A stretch of 64,000 nt of DNA, from positions 62,001 through 126,000 of the forward strand of contig NZ_FOAZ01000014.1 in the NCBI RefSeq assembly GCF_900109465.1, in the 5' to 3' direction. A model generated the notes under the pieces. The model ran no database searches, had not been told where the DNA came from, and saw nothing but the letters and a program-made list of their open reading frames with translations. Source of the DNA: Streptacidiphilus jiangxiensis. GTDB lineage: Bacteria; Actinomycetota; Actinomycetes; Streptomycetales; Streptomycetaceae. The position numbers and the translations under genes were made by a program. Positions 35,276 to 43,124 of the stretch are shown here, piece by piece. Each line of letters begins with the position of its first letter. Position 1 is the stretch's first letter.

Positions 35276-36337
35276 TCAGCCGCCTGGGCGGGCGGCGGAG
35301 GCGCGGACCACGAGCGTCGGTTCGATCGCCACCCGTGGCGCCTCCGCTCTCGACCCTCGCGGCCCCCGTCCCGGTCCTGTCGCCGGGCCGCCGGGCCCCG
35401 CGGCGCCGATCATCTCGATCAGCGCCCGCAGTGCCCGACGCCCCACCTCGTCGAAGTCCTGGCGGACGGTGGTGAGCGGCGGCCCGAAGTACTCCGCCTC
35501 CGGGATGTCGTCGAACCCCACCACGCTGACGTCCTCCGGGACGCGGCGCCCACCCTGCTGCAACGCACGCAGCAGACCCAGCGCCATGTGGTCGTTGGCA
35601 CAGAACACCGCGGTGACGGAAGGGTCCGCCGTGATCCGCACCCCGAACTCGTAACCCGTTCGGGCCGACCAGTCGCCACCCGCCATCGGATCGACCTGCG
35701 GCGCTCCGCGCCGTTCCAGGCTGCGCCGCCAACCCGCCTCGCGTTCCTGCGCGTCGAGCCAGGACCGGGGGCCGGCCAGGTGGTGCACGGTGCGGTGGCC
35801 GAGGTCGAGCAGGTACGAGGTGGCCCGCTCGGCTCCGGCCTGGTTGTCGACGGCCACGGAGGCGAGCGAGGCATGGGTGCCGCAGCCGACCGCGACCACG
35901 GCCACGTCCGCCGGGACCTTGGCCAGCGCGCCGACGGCCGTCGTCTGCGGGGCGATGACGATGATGCCCTCCACCGCCTGGTCCCGCAGCCGGTCCACGG
36001 CCTCCAGCACCGACCTGCGGTCCAACGCCGCGAGCGCGGCGACGGTGACGAAGTAGTCGTACTGGCGGGCCGCTTGCTCGATGCCGTAGAGCATCGAGGC
36101 CGGACCGTAGAGCGTGGTGTTGAAGCTGATCACACCGAGCGTGCGGGTACGGCGGGTGACGAGCGTCCGCGCGGCGGCGTTGGGCCGGTAGCCGAGCTCC
36201 CGGATCGCCACGAGCACGCGGTCACGGGTGGTCGGACGGACGTTGGGGTGGTCGTTGAGCACCCGCGAGACCGTCTGGTGCGAGACCCCGGCGGCCCTGG
36301 CGACATCGGCCATGACCGGCGCGCGTTCGAACTCCAC
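35276..36337 (-). CDS. LacI-family repressor of the CUT2 importer
   Basis: 353 residues. HTH at about 9-30 (MADVARAAGVSHQTVSRVLND), hinge YRPNAAARTLV, effector domain with GGDWSARTGYEFG, VFCANDHMALGLLRAL and VSVVGFDDIPEAEYFGPPLTTVRQDF. I chose GTG 36337 (GGGGAGGG 9 nt upstream); the GTG at 36367 is an alternative. A Gly/Pro-rich tail follows. It lies upstream of and parallel to the importer; three TGTTAGCG-type palindromes surround it, so it very probably represses both itself and the importer. Confidence 0.9.
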   Translation of the reverse strand: MEFERAPVMADVARAAGVSHQTVSRVLNDHPNVRPTTRDRVLVAIRELGYRPNAAARTLVTRRTRTLGVISFNTTLYGPASMLYGIEQAARQYDYFVTVAALAALDRRSVLEAVDRLRDQAVEGIIVIAPQTTAVGALAKVPADVAVVAVGCGTHASLASVAVDNQAGAERATSYLLDLGHRTVHHLAGPRSWLDAQEREAGWRRSLERRGAPQVDPMAGGDWSARTGYEFGVRITADPSVTAVFCANDHMALGLLRALQQGGRRVPEDVSVVGFDDIPEAEYFGPPLTTVRQDFDEVGRRALRALIEMIGAAGPGGPATGPGRGPRGSRAEAPRVAIEPTLVVRASAARPGG

Positions 36338-36398
36338 GGACCCGACCCTCCCCTCACGACTGCTCACGACCGCTCTCGACTACGGCGTTGGAGGGAAT

Positions 36399-36412
36399 TG
36401 TTAACGCAAACA
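36399..36412. promoter_or_regulatory. LacI operator copy 2, regulator promoter
   Basis: TGTTAACGCAAACA, an imperfect match to TGTTAGCGCTAACA (two changes), 62 bp upstream of the regulator start. Confidence 0.65.
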
Positions 36413-36536
36413 TTTCGGAGGGTCAAGGCATCGCGCAAACCCTTCGCCCAGGTGACCTTCCGGTGCGTCAGCAAGCCTCTTCCGTGGCCTAGCTGTGACC
36501 CGCCGGGCGCTTGCCAAGCGTTGCGCGGGGCAGGAT

Positions 36537-36550
36537 TGTTAGCGCTAACA
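36537..36550. promoter_or_regulatory. LacI operator copy 3, perfect palindrome
   Basis: TGTTAGCGCTAACA is fully symmetric with the central CG typical of LacI/GalR sites. It lies 111 bp before the phosphotransferase-like gene on the plus strand and 200 bp from the regulator start, so it could serve either promoter. Confidence 0.8.
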
Positions 36551-36660
36551 CCCGCCGGAAATCCTGTGGCCCCGCCGTGGGCAGCCCGCTACGCTGCGGC
36601 TTTCCCGCGCGCGGACTCTCCCCGCCTGCGGTTTCCCACCCGCGCACCTCGAGGAGACGC

Positions 36661-37572
36661 GTGACCGGCACCAGGATGCATGCCGACGAGATCGACATCG
36701 ACACGGCACTGGTCGCCCGACTGATCGCGCGTCAGTTTCCGGCGTGGGCAGGACTGCGCCTGGTCCGGGTGCCGTCCGCCGGGACCGACAACGCGATGTT
36801 CCGGCTCGGCGACGACCTGGTCGTCCGCCTGCCGCGCATCCCCGACGCCGCGTCGGGGATCGCCAAGGAGCAGCGCTGGCTGCCGCACCTGGCCCCGCAC
36901 CTGCCGCTGGTGATCCCCGAGCCGGTCGGCCTCGGTGTCCCGGACGAGTCCTTCGAACTGCCCTGGTCGGTGTTCCGCTGGCTCGACGGCAGCGACGTGC
37001 ACTCCCGACCCGTCGGCGATCCCGTGGCCGCCGCGCGGCAGTTGGGCGGTTTCGTCACGGCCCTGCGCGGCGTCGACGCGACGGACGGGCCGCGCTCCTA
37101 CCGTGGCGGACCGCTGCTCGCACGCGACGCGGGCGTCCGCCGCGAGATCGCGGACCTGCATGCGGACGCCACCCTCGACGGCGCGCTCGCCACCGCCGCA
37201 TGGGAGCACGCCCTCGCGCAGCCGCAGTGGGACGCGGCGCCGGTGTGGCTCCACAGCGACCTGCTGCCCGGCAACCTGCTGGCGCGCGACGGCCGGCTCA
37301 GCGCCGTCATCGACTTCGGCGCGCTCGGCGTCGGCGATCCGGCCTGCGACGTGATGCCCGCGTGGACGGTCTTCGCGGAGGACAGCCGCGCCGCGTTCCG
37401 CGAGGCGGTTGCCGTGGACGACGCGACCTGGGCGCGCGGCCGCGGCTGGGCGCTCTGCTTCGGTGTGGGCGCGTACCACTACTACCGCGAGACCAACCCG
37501 GTGCTCGCCTCGGTCGCCCACCGGGCGATCACCGAGACGCTCGCGGAGTTCGCGGCCCTGACCGGCCACTGA
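36661..37572 (+). CDS. Aminoglycoside phosphotransferase-family kinase
   Basis: 303 residues, start GTG 36661 with GAGGAG 6 nt upstream. Kinase-like fold: nucleotide loop PSAGTDNAMFRLGDDLVVRLPR, catalytic loop WLHSDLLPGNLL (Asp200, Asn205), and metal-binding IDFGALGVGDPACD (Asp218). The end HRAITETLAEFAAL is typical of the APH/CHP02172-like group in streptomycetes. Such genes phosphorylate small molecules; real aminoglycoside resistance is only one option. A perfect LacI-type palindrome lies 111 bp upstream. Confidence 0.82.
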   Translation: MTGTRMHADEIDIDTALVARLIARQFPAWAGLRLVRVPSAGTDNAMFRLGDDLVVRLPRIPDAASGIAKEQRWLPHLAPHLPLVIPEPVGLGVPDESFELPWSVFRWLDGSDVHSRPVGDPVAAARQLGGFVTALRGVDATDGPRSYRGGPLLARDAGVRREIADLHADATLDGALATAAWEHALAQPQWDAAPVWLHSDLLPGNLLARDGRLSAVIDFGALGVGDPACDVMPAWTVFAEDSRAAFREAVAVDDATWARGRGWALCFGVGAYHYYRETNPVLASVAHRAITETLAEFAALTGH

Positions 37573-37580
37573 CGCGCGGA

Positions 37581-38255
37581 TCAGTCGACGGGCTCGCCGG
37601 CGAGGGTGTTCCAGAACATGAGCTCGTAGGTCTGCAGCAGGCGGCCGTACTCCAGCACGTCCAGGGCGTTCGCCGCCGCGTCCGTGCGGGCCTGCCACTC
37701 CTCGACCACGGCGAGCGCGCGAGCCTCCGCGTCCGGATCCGGGGTGGCGAAGAAGTCGAAGAACGCGCAGGCCCGGTCATCGAAGCCGTAGTGGGTGCGG
37801 AGCGCCGTGGACACCGTGGCGCAGTAGCCGCCCCAGGCGGCGAAGTTGGCAGTGAGCGCGAGGACGACGCCGGCCGGTTCGCCGTTCAGGGCGAGCCACG
37901 CGAGGTAGGCCGGGTAGGCCTGGCAACCGGCCAGCGGCGGATGGGCACGCAGCGCGGCGTCGTTCAGGCCGCAGGCCGCCGCGAAGGGCGCGAGCAGACC
38001 GAGCGCCTGGCTCTCCCCCGCGGCGAGCTCGGCAAAGTACGCACCCGCGGGTGCGTCCGCGCAGCGGGCGGCCAGAACCAGGAAGCTGCGCCGGTCGCTC
38101 GCGATGATCCGTCGCTGTTGCGCGGCGAGCCCGCCGAGCAGGCGCAGCGAGGCGCTGCCGTCCCCGATCCGTTCGATCAACCGGTTCTCGTCGGCACCGG
38201 GCGCGAGCTCCTCGCGCACGCGTGCCAAAAGATCCGTCGCGCCCTGCGTCGTCAT
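37581..38255 (-). CDS. TenA/haem-oxygenase-like fold protein
   Basis: 224 residues, all helical. The pattern FAAACGLNDAALRAHPPLAGCQAYPAYLAWLALNGEPAGVVLALTANFAAWGGYCATV resembles TenA/THI-4/PqqC-type proteins, though the catalytic Cys and Glu of thiaminase II are not clearly placed, so it may not hydrolyse thiamine. Start ATG 38255, GAGGGGG about 10 nt upstream. Convergent with the kinase-like gene, only 8 bp apart. Function unknown. Confidence 0.65.
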   Translation of the reverse strand: MTTQGATDLLARVREELAPGADENRLIERIGDGSASLRLLGGLAAQQRRIIASDRRSFLVLAARCADAPAGAYFAELAAGESQALGLLAPFAAACGLNDAALRAHPPLAGCQAYPAYLAWLALNGEPAGVVLALTANFAAWGGYCATVSTALRTHYGFDDRACAFFDFFATPDPDAEARALAVVEEWQARTDAAANALDVLEYGRLLQTYELMFWNTLAGEPVD

Positions 38256-38435
38256 GAAGTCGGCCCCCTCGCCTCGGTGGTGCGTCGTCCCGTCCCAGTG
38301 GGACCAGAACCGGCGTATCACAGCGGGCGGCGCGGGGCGGCGAGGCTGGCCGGGTGTCCGCGTCGCTCCGCCCGTCGGAGTAACGCCGCGCGTGCGGGAC
38401 CCGGTGGCTCGGGACTCGGTGACTCCGGGCTCCTG

Positions 38436-38483
38436 AGCTCCGAGACTCCGAGGCTCCGAGGCTCCGAGGCTCCGAGGCTCCTG
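38436..38483. repeat. 8-bp tandem repeat, six units
   Basis: Unit GGCTCCGA: three exact copies (38452-38475), two one-base variants before (AGCTCCGA, GACTCCGA) and a partial copy after. It lies directly upstream of the PadR promoter, between it and the divergent TenA-like gene. Confidence 0.8.
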
Positions 38484-38498
38484 GGCGATATTCAGTAC

Positions 38499-38527
38499 TT
38501 GACACTGCCTAGTACCTGGGACAGTCT
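38499..38527 (+). promoter_or_regulatory. Candidate padR promoter with TTGACA box
   Basis: TTGACA at 38499-38504 and CAGTCT at 38522-38527 are 17 bp apart. The GTG start at 38535 lies about where transcription would begin, so the mRNA may be leaderless. AGTAC half-sites at 38494-38498 and 38511-38515 flank the -35 box and may be the PadR site. Confidence 0.5.
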
Positions 38528-38534
38528 AAGTCCT

Positions 38535-38891
38535 GTGACCTCCAGCCATGACCCCCAACTGCTCAAGGGCGTCCTGTCGCTCCTGCTCCTGCACCTGCTC
38601 GCCGAACAGGAGTCGTACGGGTACGAGGTGGCCCAGCGCCTGCAGGCCGCCGGCTTCACCGACGTCCTGGAGGGCACGGTGTATCCCGCCCTGGCCCGGC
38701 TCGAACGCGAAGGGCGACTGGCCACCCGGCTGGTCGCCTCCAGCAGCGGGCCCGCGCGCAAGTACTACCGGCTCACCGAGGCGGGCGAGGAGGCCTTGGC
38801 CGCCGGCTCCGCCGGCTGGACCCGGCATGTCGCCGGGGTCGACGCCGTCCTGTCCCGCCCCCTGCCCGCAGCTCCGCAGAAGGGTTCCTGA
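38535..38891 (+). CDS. PadR-family transcriptional regulator
   Basis: 118 residues, a short PadR with only the winged-helix domain: LLKGVLSLLLLHLLAEQESYGYEVAQRLQ, the recognition and wing region EGTVYPALARLEREGRLATRLV, then ARKYYRLTEAGEEALAAG. Start GTG 38535 without any ribosome site. The downstream gene begins 1 bp after the stop and codes for the membrane protein that usually accompanies this PadR class (HAAS-type). The pair probably controls membrane or lipid-related genes. Confidence 0.88.
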   Translation: MTSSHDPQLLKGVLSLLLLHLLAEQESYGYEVAQRLQAAGFTDVLEGTVYPALARLEREGRLATRLVASSSGPARKYYRLTEAGEEALAAGSAGWTRHVAGVDAVLSRPLPAAPQKGS

Positions 38892-38892
38892 C

Positions 38893-39462
38893 ATGCCGCA
38901 CACCGTCACCTGGCTCGACCGACTGCGCATCGAACGGGTCGTCTGGTCGCTCGACCAGCGCCTGTACGACCTGCCCTCGCGGACCCGCGTCGCCCTGCGG
39001 CGCGAGGTCCGTGCCAACCTGCTGGCCGCCGCCGCGGAGGTGGGCGTCACCGAGGCCCTGCACCGCCTGGGCGACGCCCGTGCGCTCGCCCGCGAGTACC
39101 TGGACGCCGAGCTCGGCGAGGGCCCGCGTCACTCGTGGATGGCTGCGCTGCTCTTCCTGTTCACGACACCGCTGGTGCTGAACTTCTTCCTGAGCGAGGC
39201 CACGAACGCCTACCAGCAGGCCCTGACCGCGACCGGCGCACCCGCGGACGGCACCTTCAGCTGGGGCGGCGTCGCCTGGCTGCAGAGCTCGGTCACCTTC
39301 GCGATCCACCAGGGCCAGGCCACCCACACGGGCGGCGCGTGGACCCCGCTGGTCTACATCCTGCTCGTCGTCGGCTCCATCGCCTGCGGGCGCCTCTGGC
39401 GCGCGCTCCCCCGTCGCGGCAACGGCGGCCCGGCCACCACCGCGACCGGCGCGGCGGGCTGA
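38893..39462 (+). CDS. Membrane protein paired with PadR regulator
   Basis: 189 residues. The cytoplasmic helical N-terminus (YDLPSRTRVALRREVRANLLAAAAEVG, then LHRLGDARALAREYL) resembles the HAAS domain that binds PadR partners. Two hydrophobic segments follow (MAALLFLFTTPLVLNFFL at about 82-99, and VYILLVVGSIACGRLW). ATG 38893 follows the padR stop by 1 bp. It likely acts with the regulator, perhaps holding it at the membrane. Confidence 0.78.
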   Translation: MPHTVTWLDRLRIERVVWSLDQRLYDLPSRTRVALRREVRANLLAAAAEVGVTEALHRLGDARALAREYLDAELGEGPRHSWMAALLFLFTTPLVLNFFLSEATNAYQQALTATGAPADGTFSWGGVAWLQSSVTFAIHQGQATHTGGAWTPLVYILLVVGSIACGRLWRALPRRGNGGPATTATGAAG

Positions 39463-39487
39463 CACCCTCCGGCGAGGCGCGAGGCCC

Positions 39488-39502
39488 CGCCCCTGAGGGG
39501 CG
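39488..39502 (+). terminator. Short GC hairpin after the padR operon
   Basis: CGCCCCT-G-AGGGGCG, perfect 7-bp arms, 26 bp after the stop. Confidence 0.45.
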
Positions 39503-39632
39503 CGCCCGATGTCGCGGGCGGCTCCTGGCCGCGTGTCGAGATGCCCCGACGGCCTGCGGTCCGCCCACGTTCCCGGGCACCGGGCCCTCCGCGCGACCGT
39601 CAGCGCTCCGGGCCCCCGGGCCTGGGACCTCA

Positions 39633-39656
39633 GGGCTCAGGGTCAGGGCTCAGGGG
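39633..39656 (+). other. Potential G-quadruplex in a gene-free stretch
   Basis: Four G-runs with short loops: GGG-CTCA-GGG-TCA-GGG-CTCA-GGGG. It lies in the 341-bp gap 39463-39803, which otherwise holds degenerate CTCAGGG repeats to about 39735 and no credible gene. Confidence 0.6.
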
Positions 39657-39803
39657 ACATGGCCCAGGAGGCAGGGCTCCGGGGACAGAACTCGGCATGC
39701 CTCAGGGCTCAGGGCCCCGGTACCTCAGGGCAGCACGAATCGGAACCACACCAAGCCGAGCGCGCCAGCTGACAGTTCGTCGAAGGCTGGGTCGTTCGCG
39801 AGA

Positions 39804-40262
39804 CTACAGGCCAGCTCTGGCCAGCAACTCTTCTGCCTGCTGACGACTACGCGCTGCGGGGATGGGGGCTGGTGCTGGGCAGGCGTGGGGTTGACGGGTG
39901 GAGCCCAGGAGCCACGTCAGCTGGGGGTCGTCCGTCTCAAGCGTGCTTGCCAGGTCCTCGCGCATCCCGGCAGGGGTGTCGGCACGGGCTGCGATGGCGT
40001 TGCGGACGAATATGTCCGGGTCCTGGGCCAGTCGATCACGCATGTCGGCCGGCAAGGCCGGATGGTCGGCAAGGGCCAGCCGGACCACCACCTCCGAGTC
40101 GGTGGCCATGTCCGCTGCCGGTTGCGCATGCCGAACCGCAGCGGCACGGGTGGCAGGGTCGGCCATCAGCTCCGACAGAAGGTCTGGCGGCGGTGGGAAT
40201 GCGTGGACGGCCGCCCTTCTGAGTCCCTCTTGGACCGCCAACTCCTGCAGCTCAACATCCAA
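39804..40262 (-). CDS. Leucine-rich-repeat-variant (LRV) protein
   Basis: 152 residues, soluble. Repeats of about 24 residues: LLSELMADPATRAAAVRHA, then ATDSEVVVRLALADHPALPADMRDRLA and QDPDIFVRNAIAARADTPAGMREDLA, the LRV pattern (D-x-V-R-x-A-I/L-A-x-R/H-x-x-x-P). A Pro/Ala-rich C-terminus follows. Proteins of this type in streptomycetes are usually several times longer, so this may be a short member or a truncated copy. Start ATG 40262. No partner gene is recognised. Confidence 0.7.
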   Translation of the reverse strand: MDVELQELAVQEGLRRAAVHAFPPPPDLLSELMADPATRAAAVRHAQPAADMATDSEVVVRLALADHPALPADMRDRLAQDPDIFVRNAIAARADTPAGMREDLASTLETDDPQLTWLLGSTRQPHACPAPAPIPAARSRQQAEELLARAGL

Positions 40263-40383
40263 GCTCCTGGCCTGAAGGCTAAACGAAGTTATTCCGATCG
40301 TGTTCGATGGTCAAAAGGCGATGGAAGAGCGGGCGGGCAGGCCGTGGCAGTCTGGGCTCCTACAAGGGAGGGAAGGTACGGGC

Positions 40384-41634
40384 ATGGGGACAGCTAGTCA
40401 GCTCTGCAAGCGCATTGAGGCCGGAGATGCAGCCGTTCGTGCCTTTGTCGGCAACGGGGAGACAGATTCCGCCCGGCGAAGGAGGGTCCAGGCAGAAGAA
40501 GGAGTTGTTCGGGAACGGTGGGGCTCCCCTGCACAGCGGCCACCGCTCTTCTGCGTTCCTGTCGCGGTCAAGGACATTGTCCGGGTTGACGGACTGCCCA
40601 CCCGGGCCGGTTCCCGGCTGCCGGCGGACGTGTTTGCGGGAGCACAGGCATCGGCCGTCGACCGGCTGCGGAGCGCTGGAGCCATTGTCGCAGGGAAGAC
40701 CGTCACCGCGGAGTTCGCCATGAGCGCGCCCGGCCCCACTCGTAATCCGCACGATCTCGAGCACACGCCGGGTGGGTCGAGCAGTGGCTCCGCGGCTGCC
40801 GTGGCGGCCGGGATTGTGCCGCTCGCCATCGGTACGCAGACCGTAGGCTCCATCATCCGGCCTGCCGCCTACTGCGGTGTCGTCGGGTTCAAGCCGACCT
40901 TCGGGCGGATCCCCAACGACGGGGTCGTGCCCAACGCCCCTTCTCTCGACACCCTTGGGGTGCTCGCCGACGGCCTTGCGATGGCGGAGGCCGCAGCCAG
41001 CGTGCTCTGTGACGGGTGGTCAGCGGTCGGAGTCGTCGCCGCACCCGTCTTGGGCGTGCCCGACGGGCCCTACCTTCAGCGGTCCGACGCCGACGGGCTC
41101 GCCGCGTTCGAGAAGCAGGTGCGCGTCCTCGTCGACGCCGGGTTCACCGTCCGCCGCGTACCGATGCTCGACGACTTCGACAACCTCATGAGCGGTCTCC
41201 GAGCTGTCAACCGCTACGAGGCCGCCCGTAGCCACGCCGAGTGGTTCCCCCGGTACGGACACCTGTACCAACCGCAGTCCGTCGCCACCGTGCAGCAGGG
41301 GCACGCCATCACACGGGAGGAATACACGATGGGACTCAAGCAGCAGGAAGTGCTCCGGGCGCGGCTCGGCCACGACACCAATGACGCCGGCGTCGACCTG
41401 TGGATCGCCCCCTCCGCCACCGGGCCCGCGCCCCGCGGCCTCGACAGCACCGGCAGCCCCGTCATGTGTGCGCCTTGGAGCTACGCCGGATGGCCCGCTC
41501 TGTCTCTGCCCGCTGGCCGCAACCCCCAAGGGCTGCCGTTCGGACTGCAGTGCGTTGGCCCCGCCCACTCCGATGAGCTTCTCATCAAGTGGGCGGAGCC
41601 TATCGCCGCCGCGCTGACGGGCCGCCTCGGCTGA
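40384..41634 (+). CDS. Amidase-signature family hydrolase
   Basis: 416 residues, start ATG 40384 with GGGAAGG 9 nt upstream. The amidase signature triad is complete: Lys63 in VAVKDIV, cis-Ser in GGSSSGSAAAVAAG (Ser132) and nucleophile Ser156 in QTVGSIIRPAAYCG; Ser132 to Ser156 is 24, as in the family. Substrate unknown; family members cut amides, carbamates or act on tRNA (not this one, as no GatB/C is nearby). The gene body is slightly less GC-rich than its neighbours and abuts a transposase remnant, suggesting acquisition. Confidence 0.87.
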   Translation: MGTASQLCKRIEAGDAAVRAFVGNGETDSARRRRVQAEEGVVRERWGSPAQRPPLFCVPVAVKDIVRVDGLPTRAGSRLPADVFAGAQASAVDRLRSAGAIVAGKTVTAEFAMSAPGPTRNPHDLEHTPGGSSSGSAAAVAAGIVPLAIGTQTVGSIIRPAAYCGVVGFKPTFGRIPNDGVVPNAPSLDTLGVLADGLAMAEAAASVLCDGWSAVGVVAAPVLGVPDGPYLQRSDADGLAAFEKQVRVLVDAGFTVRRVPMLDDFDNLMSGLRAVNRYEAARSHAEWFPRYGHLYQPQSVATVQQGHAITREEYTMGLKQQEVLRARLGHDTNDAGVDLWIAPSATGPAPRGLDSTGSPVMCAPWSYAGWPALSLPAGRNPQGLPFGLQCVGPAHSDELLIKWAEPIAAALTGRLG

Positions 41635-41639
41635 AGACC

Positions 41640-41856
41640 CCCGCAGGTGGGTGGTGGAGCGGACTTCTCCTGGTTGGGGCGGTGCAGACGGTTGACACGG
41701 GACTACGAGCGCAAGACCGCGCACGCCGAGGCAATGATCAAGGTCGCGATGATCCGGCTCATGGCCGCCCGCCTCGCCGGCGAGGAGATCGAACCGCACG
41801 GCCCCATCGAGACCGAAGCAGCCCGCCGCCTCGCCGACGACCTCATCAGCCAGTAG
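41640..41856 (+). pseudogene. IS5-family transposase C-terminal remnant, frameshifted
   Basis: The frame FSWLGRCRRLTRDYERKTAHAEAMIKVAMIRLM is the conserved C-terminus of IS5/IS1647-type DDE transposases (usual motif VVERTFSWL...RRLxRDYE...AEAMI). The preceding WVVERT is present in another frame: TGGGTGGTGGAGCGGACT runs into TTCTCC with one T missing, so a 1-nt deletion near 41664 breaks it. The N-terminal two thirds and the DD residues are absent. It starts just after the amidase stop, so an insertion and decay event probably shaped this junction. Confidence 0.75.
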
Positions 41857-41981
41857 TCATCTACTAACCCAAAACTTTCTGAGCCGAAGGGTCCACGACA
41901 CCATGGGCAGCGCCCTGGAGGTTGAGCCGGAGATCATCAAGAGCGTCCCGCCGGTCTGAAGGCGAACCGGAACGGGGCGGA

Positions 41982-42449
41982 TCAGGACAGCGCCCGCCGC
42001 AGCGAGCGGAGACGGCCTATTCCGGCTGCCCTGGGACCTGTCACGACCGACAGCGCGAGCGGCGCGAGCGTCATACAGGCGGGGGTGTAGAGAAGCAGGT
42101 TGAGCCAGTAGAAGGGGGCCTGCGGGTCACTGCCCACGCCGCTGATCCAGACCAGCCCGGCCACGCCACGCATGCCGAGGCCAGCGGCCACCGCGAAGCT
42201 GCCGAGCGCCGCGAGTTGGCCTCCGCGGCCGTGGGACCGGGCGAGCAGCGCCGTCGCGCCCGTCACGAGCATTCCCGCGATCGGAAGCAGTACCGGCGCG
42301 TTCCATCGTACGTCCGCATTGAGGACCGCCAGGGACAGGGACGTGAGCGAGTGGGCGGGCCAAACGGCTCCGGTCGCCCAGTAGGAGTGGATGGCGGCAT
42401 CCAACATCAGCACCGTCGCCACGGTTCGCGCCTTGGTGTGCACCTTCAT
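41982..42449 (-). CDS. DUF3995 membrane protein
   Basis: 155 residues, four hydrophobic segments. LMLDAAIHSYWATGAVWPA is the DUF3995 signature (H-x-Y-W-A-x-G), with the H and W residues in the first helix; VLLPIAGMLVTGATALLA, GSFAVAAGLGMRGVAGLVW and PFYWLNLLLYTPACMTLAPLALSVV are the others. ATG 42449 has GGAGG 6 nt upstream. Divergent from the ECF sigma gene. Function unknown. Confidence 0.82.
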   Translation of the reverse strand: MKVHTKARTVATVLMLDAAIHSYWATGAVWPAHSLTSLSLAVLNADVRWNAPVLLPIAGMLVTGATALLARSHGRGGQLAALGSFAVAAGLGMRGVAGLVWISGVGSDPQAPFYWLNLLLYTPACMTLAPLALSVVTGPRAAGIGRLRSLRRALS

Positions 42450-42575
42450 CGGAACCTCCGTCGATCGCCGTGCCGCTCTCGGTGGTGAGCGGCTCCGCCA
42501 CAGAGAGGCAGGCCGGCGGCCGGACGTTCCGTCGGGGGCCCCGGAAAGCTGAGGAAAAAAATCGGCGGGAGTTCG

Positions 42576-43124
42576 ATGGAACCTTTTGCAGACTTCGCTC
42601 CTCCTCCACATGTGACCGATGACGACCTCTCCGTCGTGGTGCGACGCGCCCAAAGGGGTGACACCGTGGCGATGAGCAGTCTTCTTGCTCGGCTGACCCC
42701 TTTGGCGGCGCGCGTCTGCGGGCCGATCGCCGACGCCGACGGGCCGGACGCGACGCAGGAGACGCTGATCGCGGTCTTCCGCAACCTGCGCTCGTTGAAG
42801 GATCCGAGCGCCTGCCAGGGCTGGGTGAGGGCCATCGCCGTGCGCGAGGCGGTGCGGCTGGCGAAGCGCGCGGCGCGCACCGTTCCCGTCGATCCGGGGG
42901 AACGGTTGGACCGGATCCCCAGCCGACGGGACATCGAACAGGCGGCGGACGTGTCGGACGTGCTGGCCAGGCTGTCACCAGAACACCGGGCCGTGATCGT
43001 GCTGCGGGACGTGGAGGGCCTCGACGAGTCCGAGGCCGCGGAACTGCTGGAGCTGCCAGTGGGCACGGTCAAGTCCCGGCTGCACCGGGCGCGTGACAAC
43101 TTCCGAAAGGCGTGGGGCGTATGA
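42576..43124 (+). CDS. ECF RNA polymerase sigma factor
   Basis: 182 residues: region 2 (LSVVVRRAQRGDTVAMSSLLARL, then DATQETLIAVFRNLRSL) and region 4 (LARLSPEHRAVIVLRDVEGLDESEAAELLELPVGTVKSRLHRARDNFRK, about 129-177). No C-terminal extension. Start ATG 42576 with GGGAG upstream. Its stop overlaps the next ATG (ATGA), yet that gene is not an obvious anti-sigma: it has no membrane helix or zinc motif. A CAACC/CGTC-type target promoter was not found. Confidence 0.88.
   Translation: MEPFADFAPPPHVTDDDLSVVVRRAQRGDTVAMSSLLARLTPLAARVCGPIADADGPDATQETLIAVFRNLRSLKDPSACQGWVRAIAVREAVRLAKRAARTVPVDPGERLDRIPSRRDIEQAADVSDVLARLSPEHRAVIVLRDVEGLDESEAAELLELPVGTVKSRLHRARDNFRKAWGV

Noticed and set aside
36661-37572. 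Aminoglycoside resistance gene
   Set aside because: The kinase motifs are general to the APH superfamily; nothing shows aminoglycoside specificity.
38436-38483. Tandem GGCTCCGA repeat considered as an attachment site or CRISPR
   Set aside because: It is a simple 8-bp repeat with no spacer, integrase or tRNA nearby.
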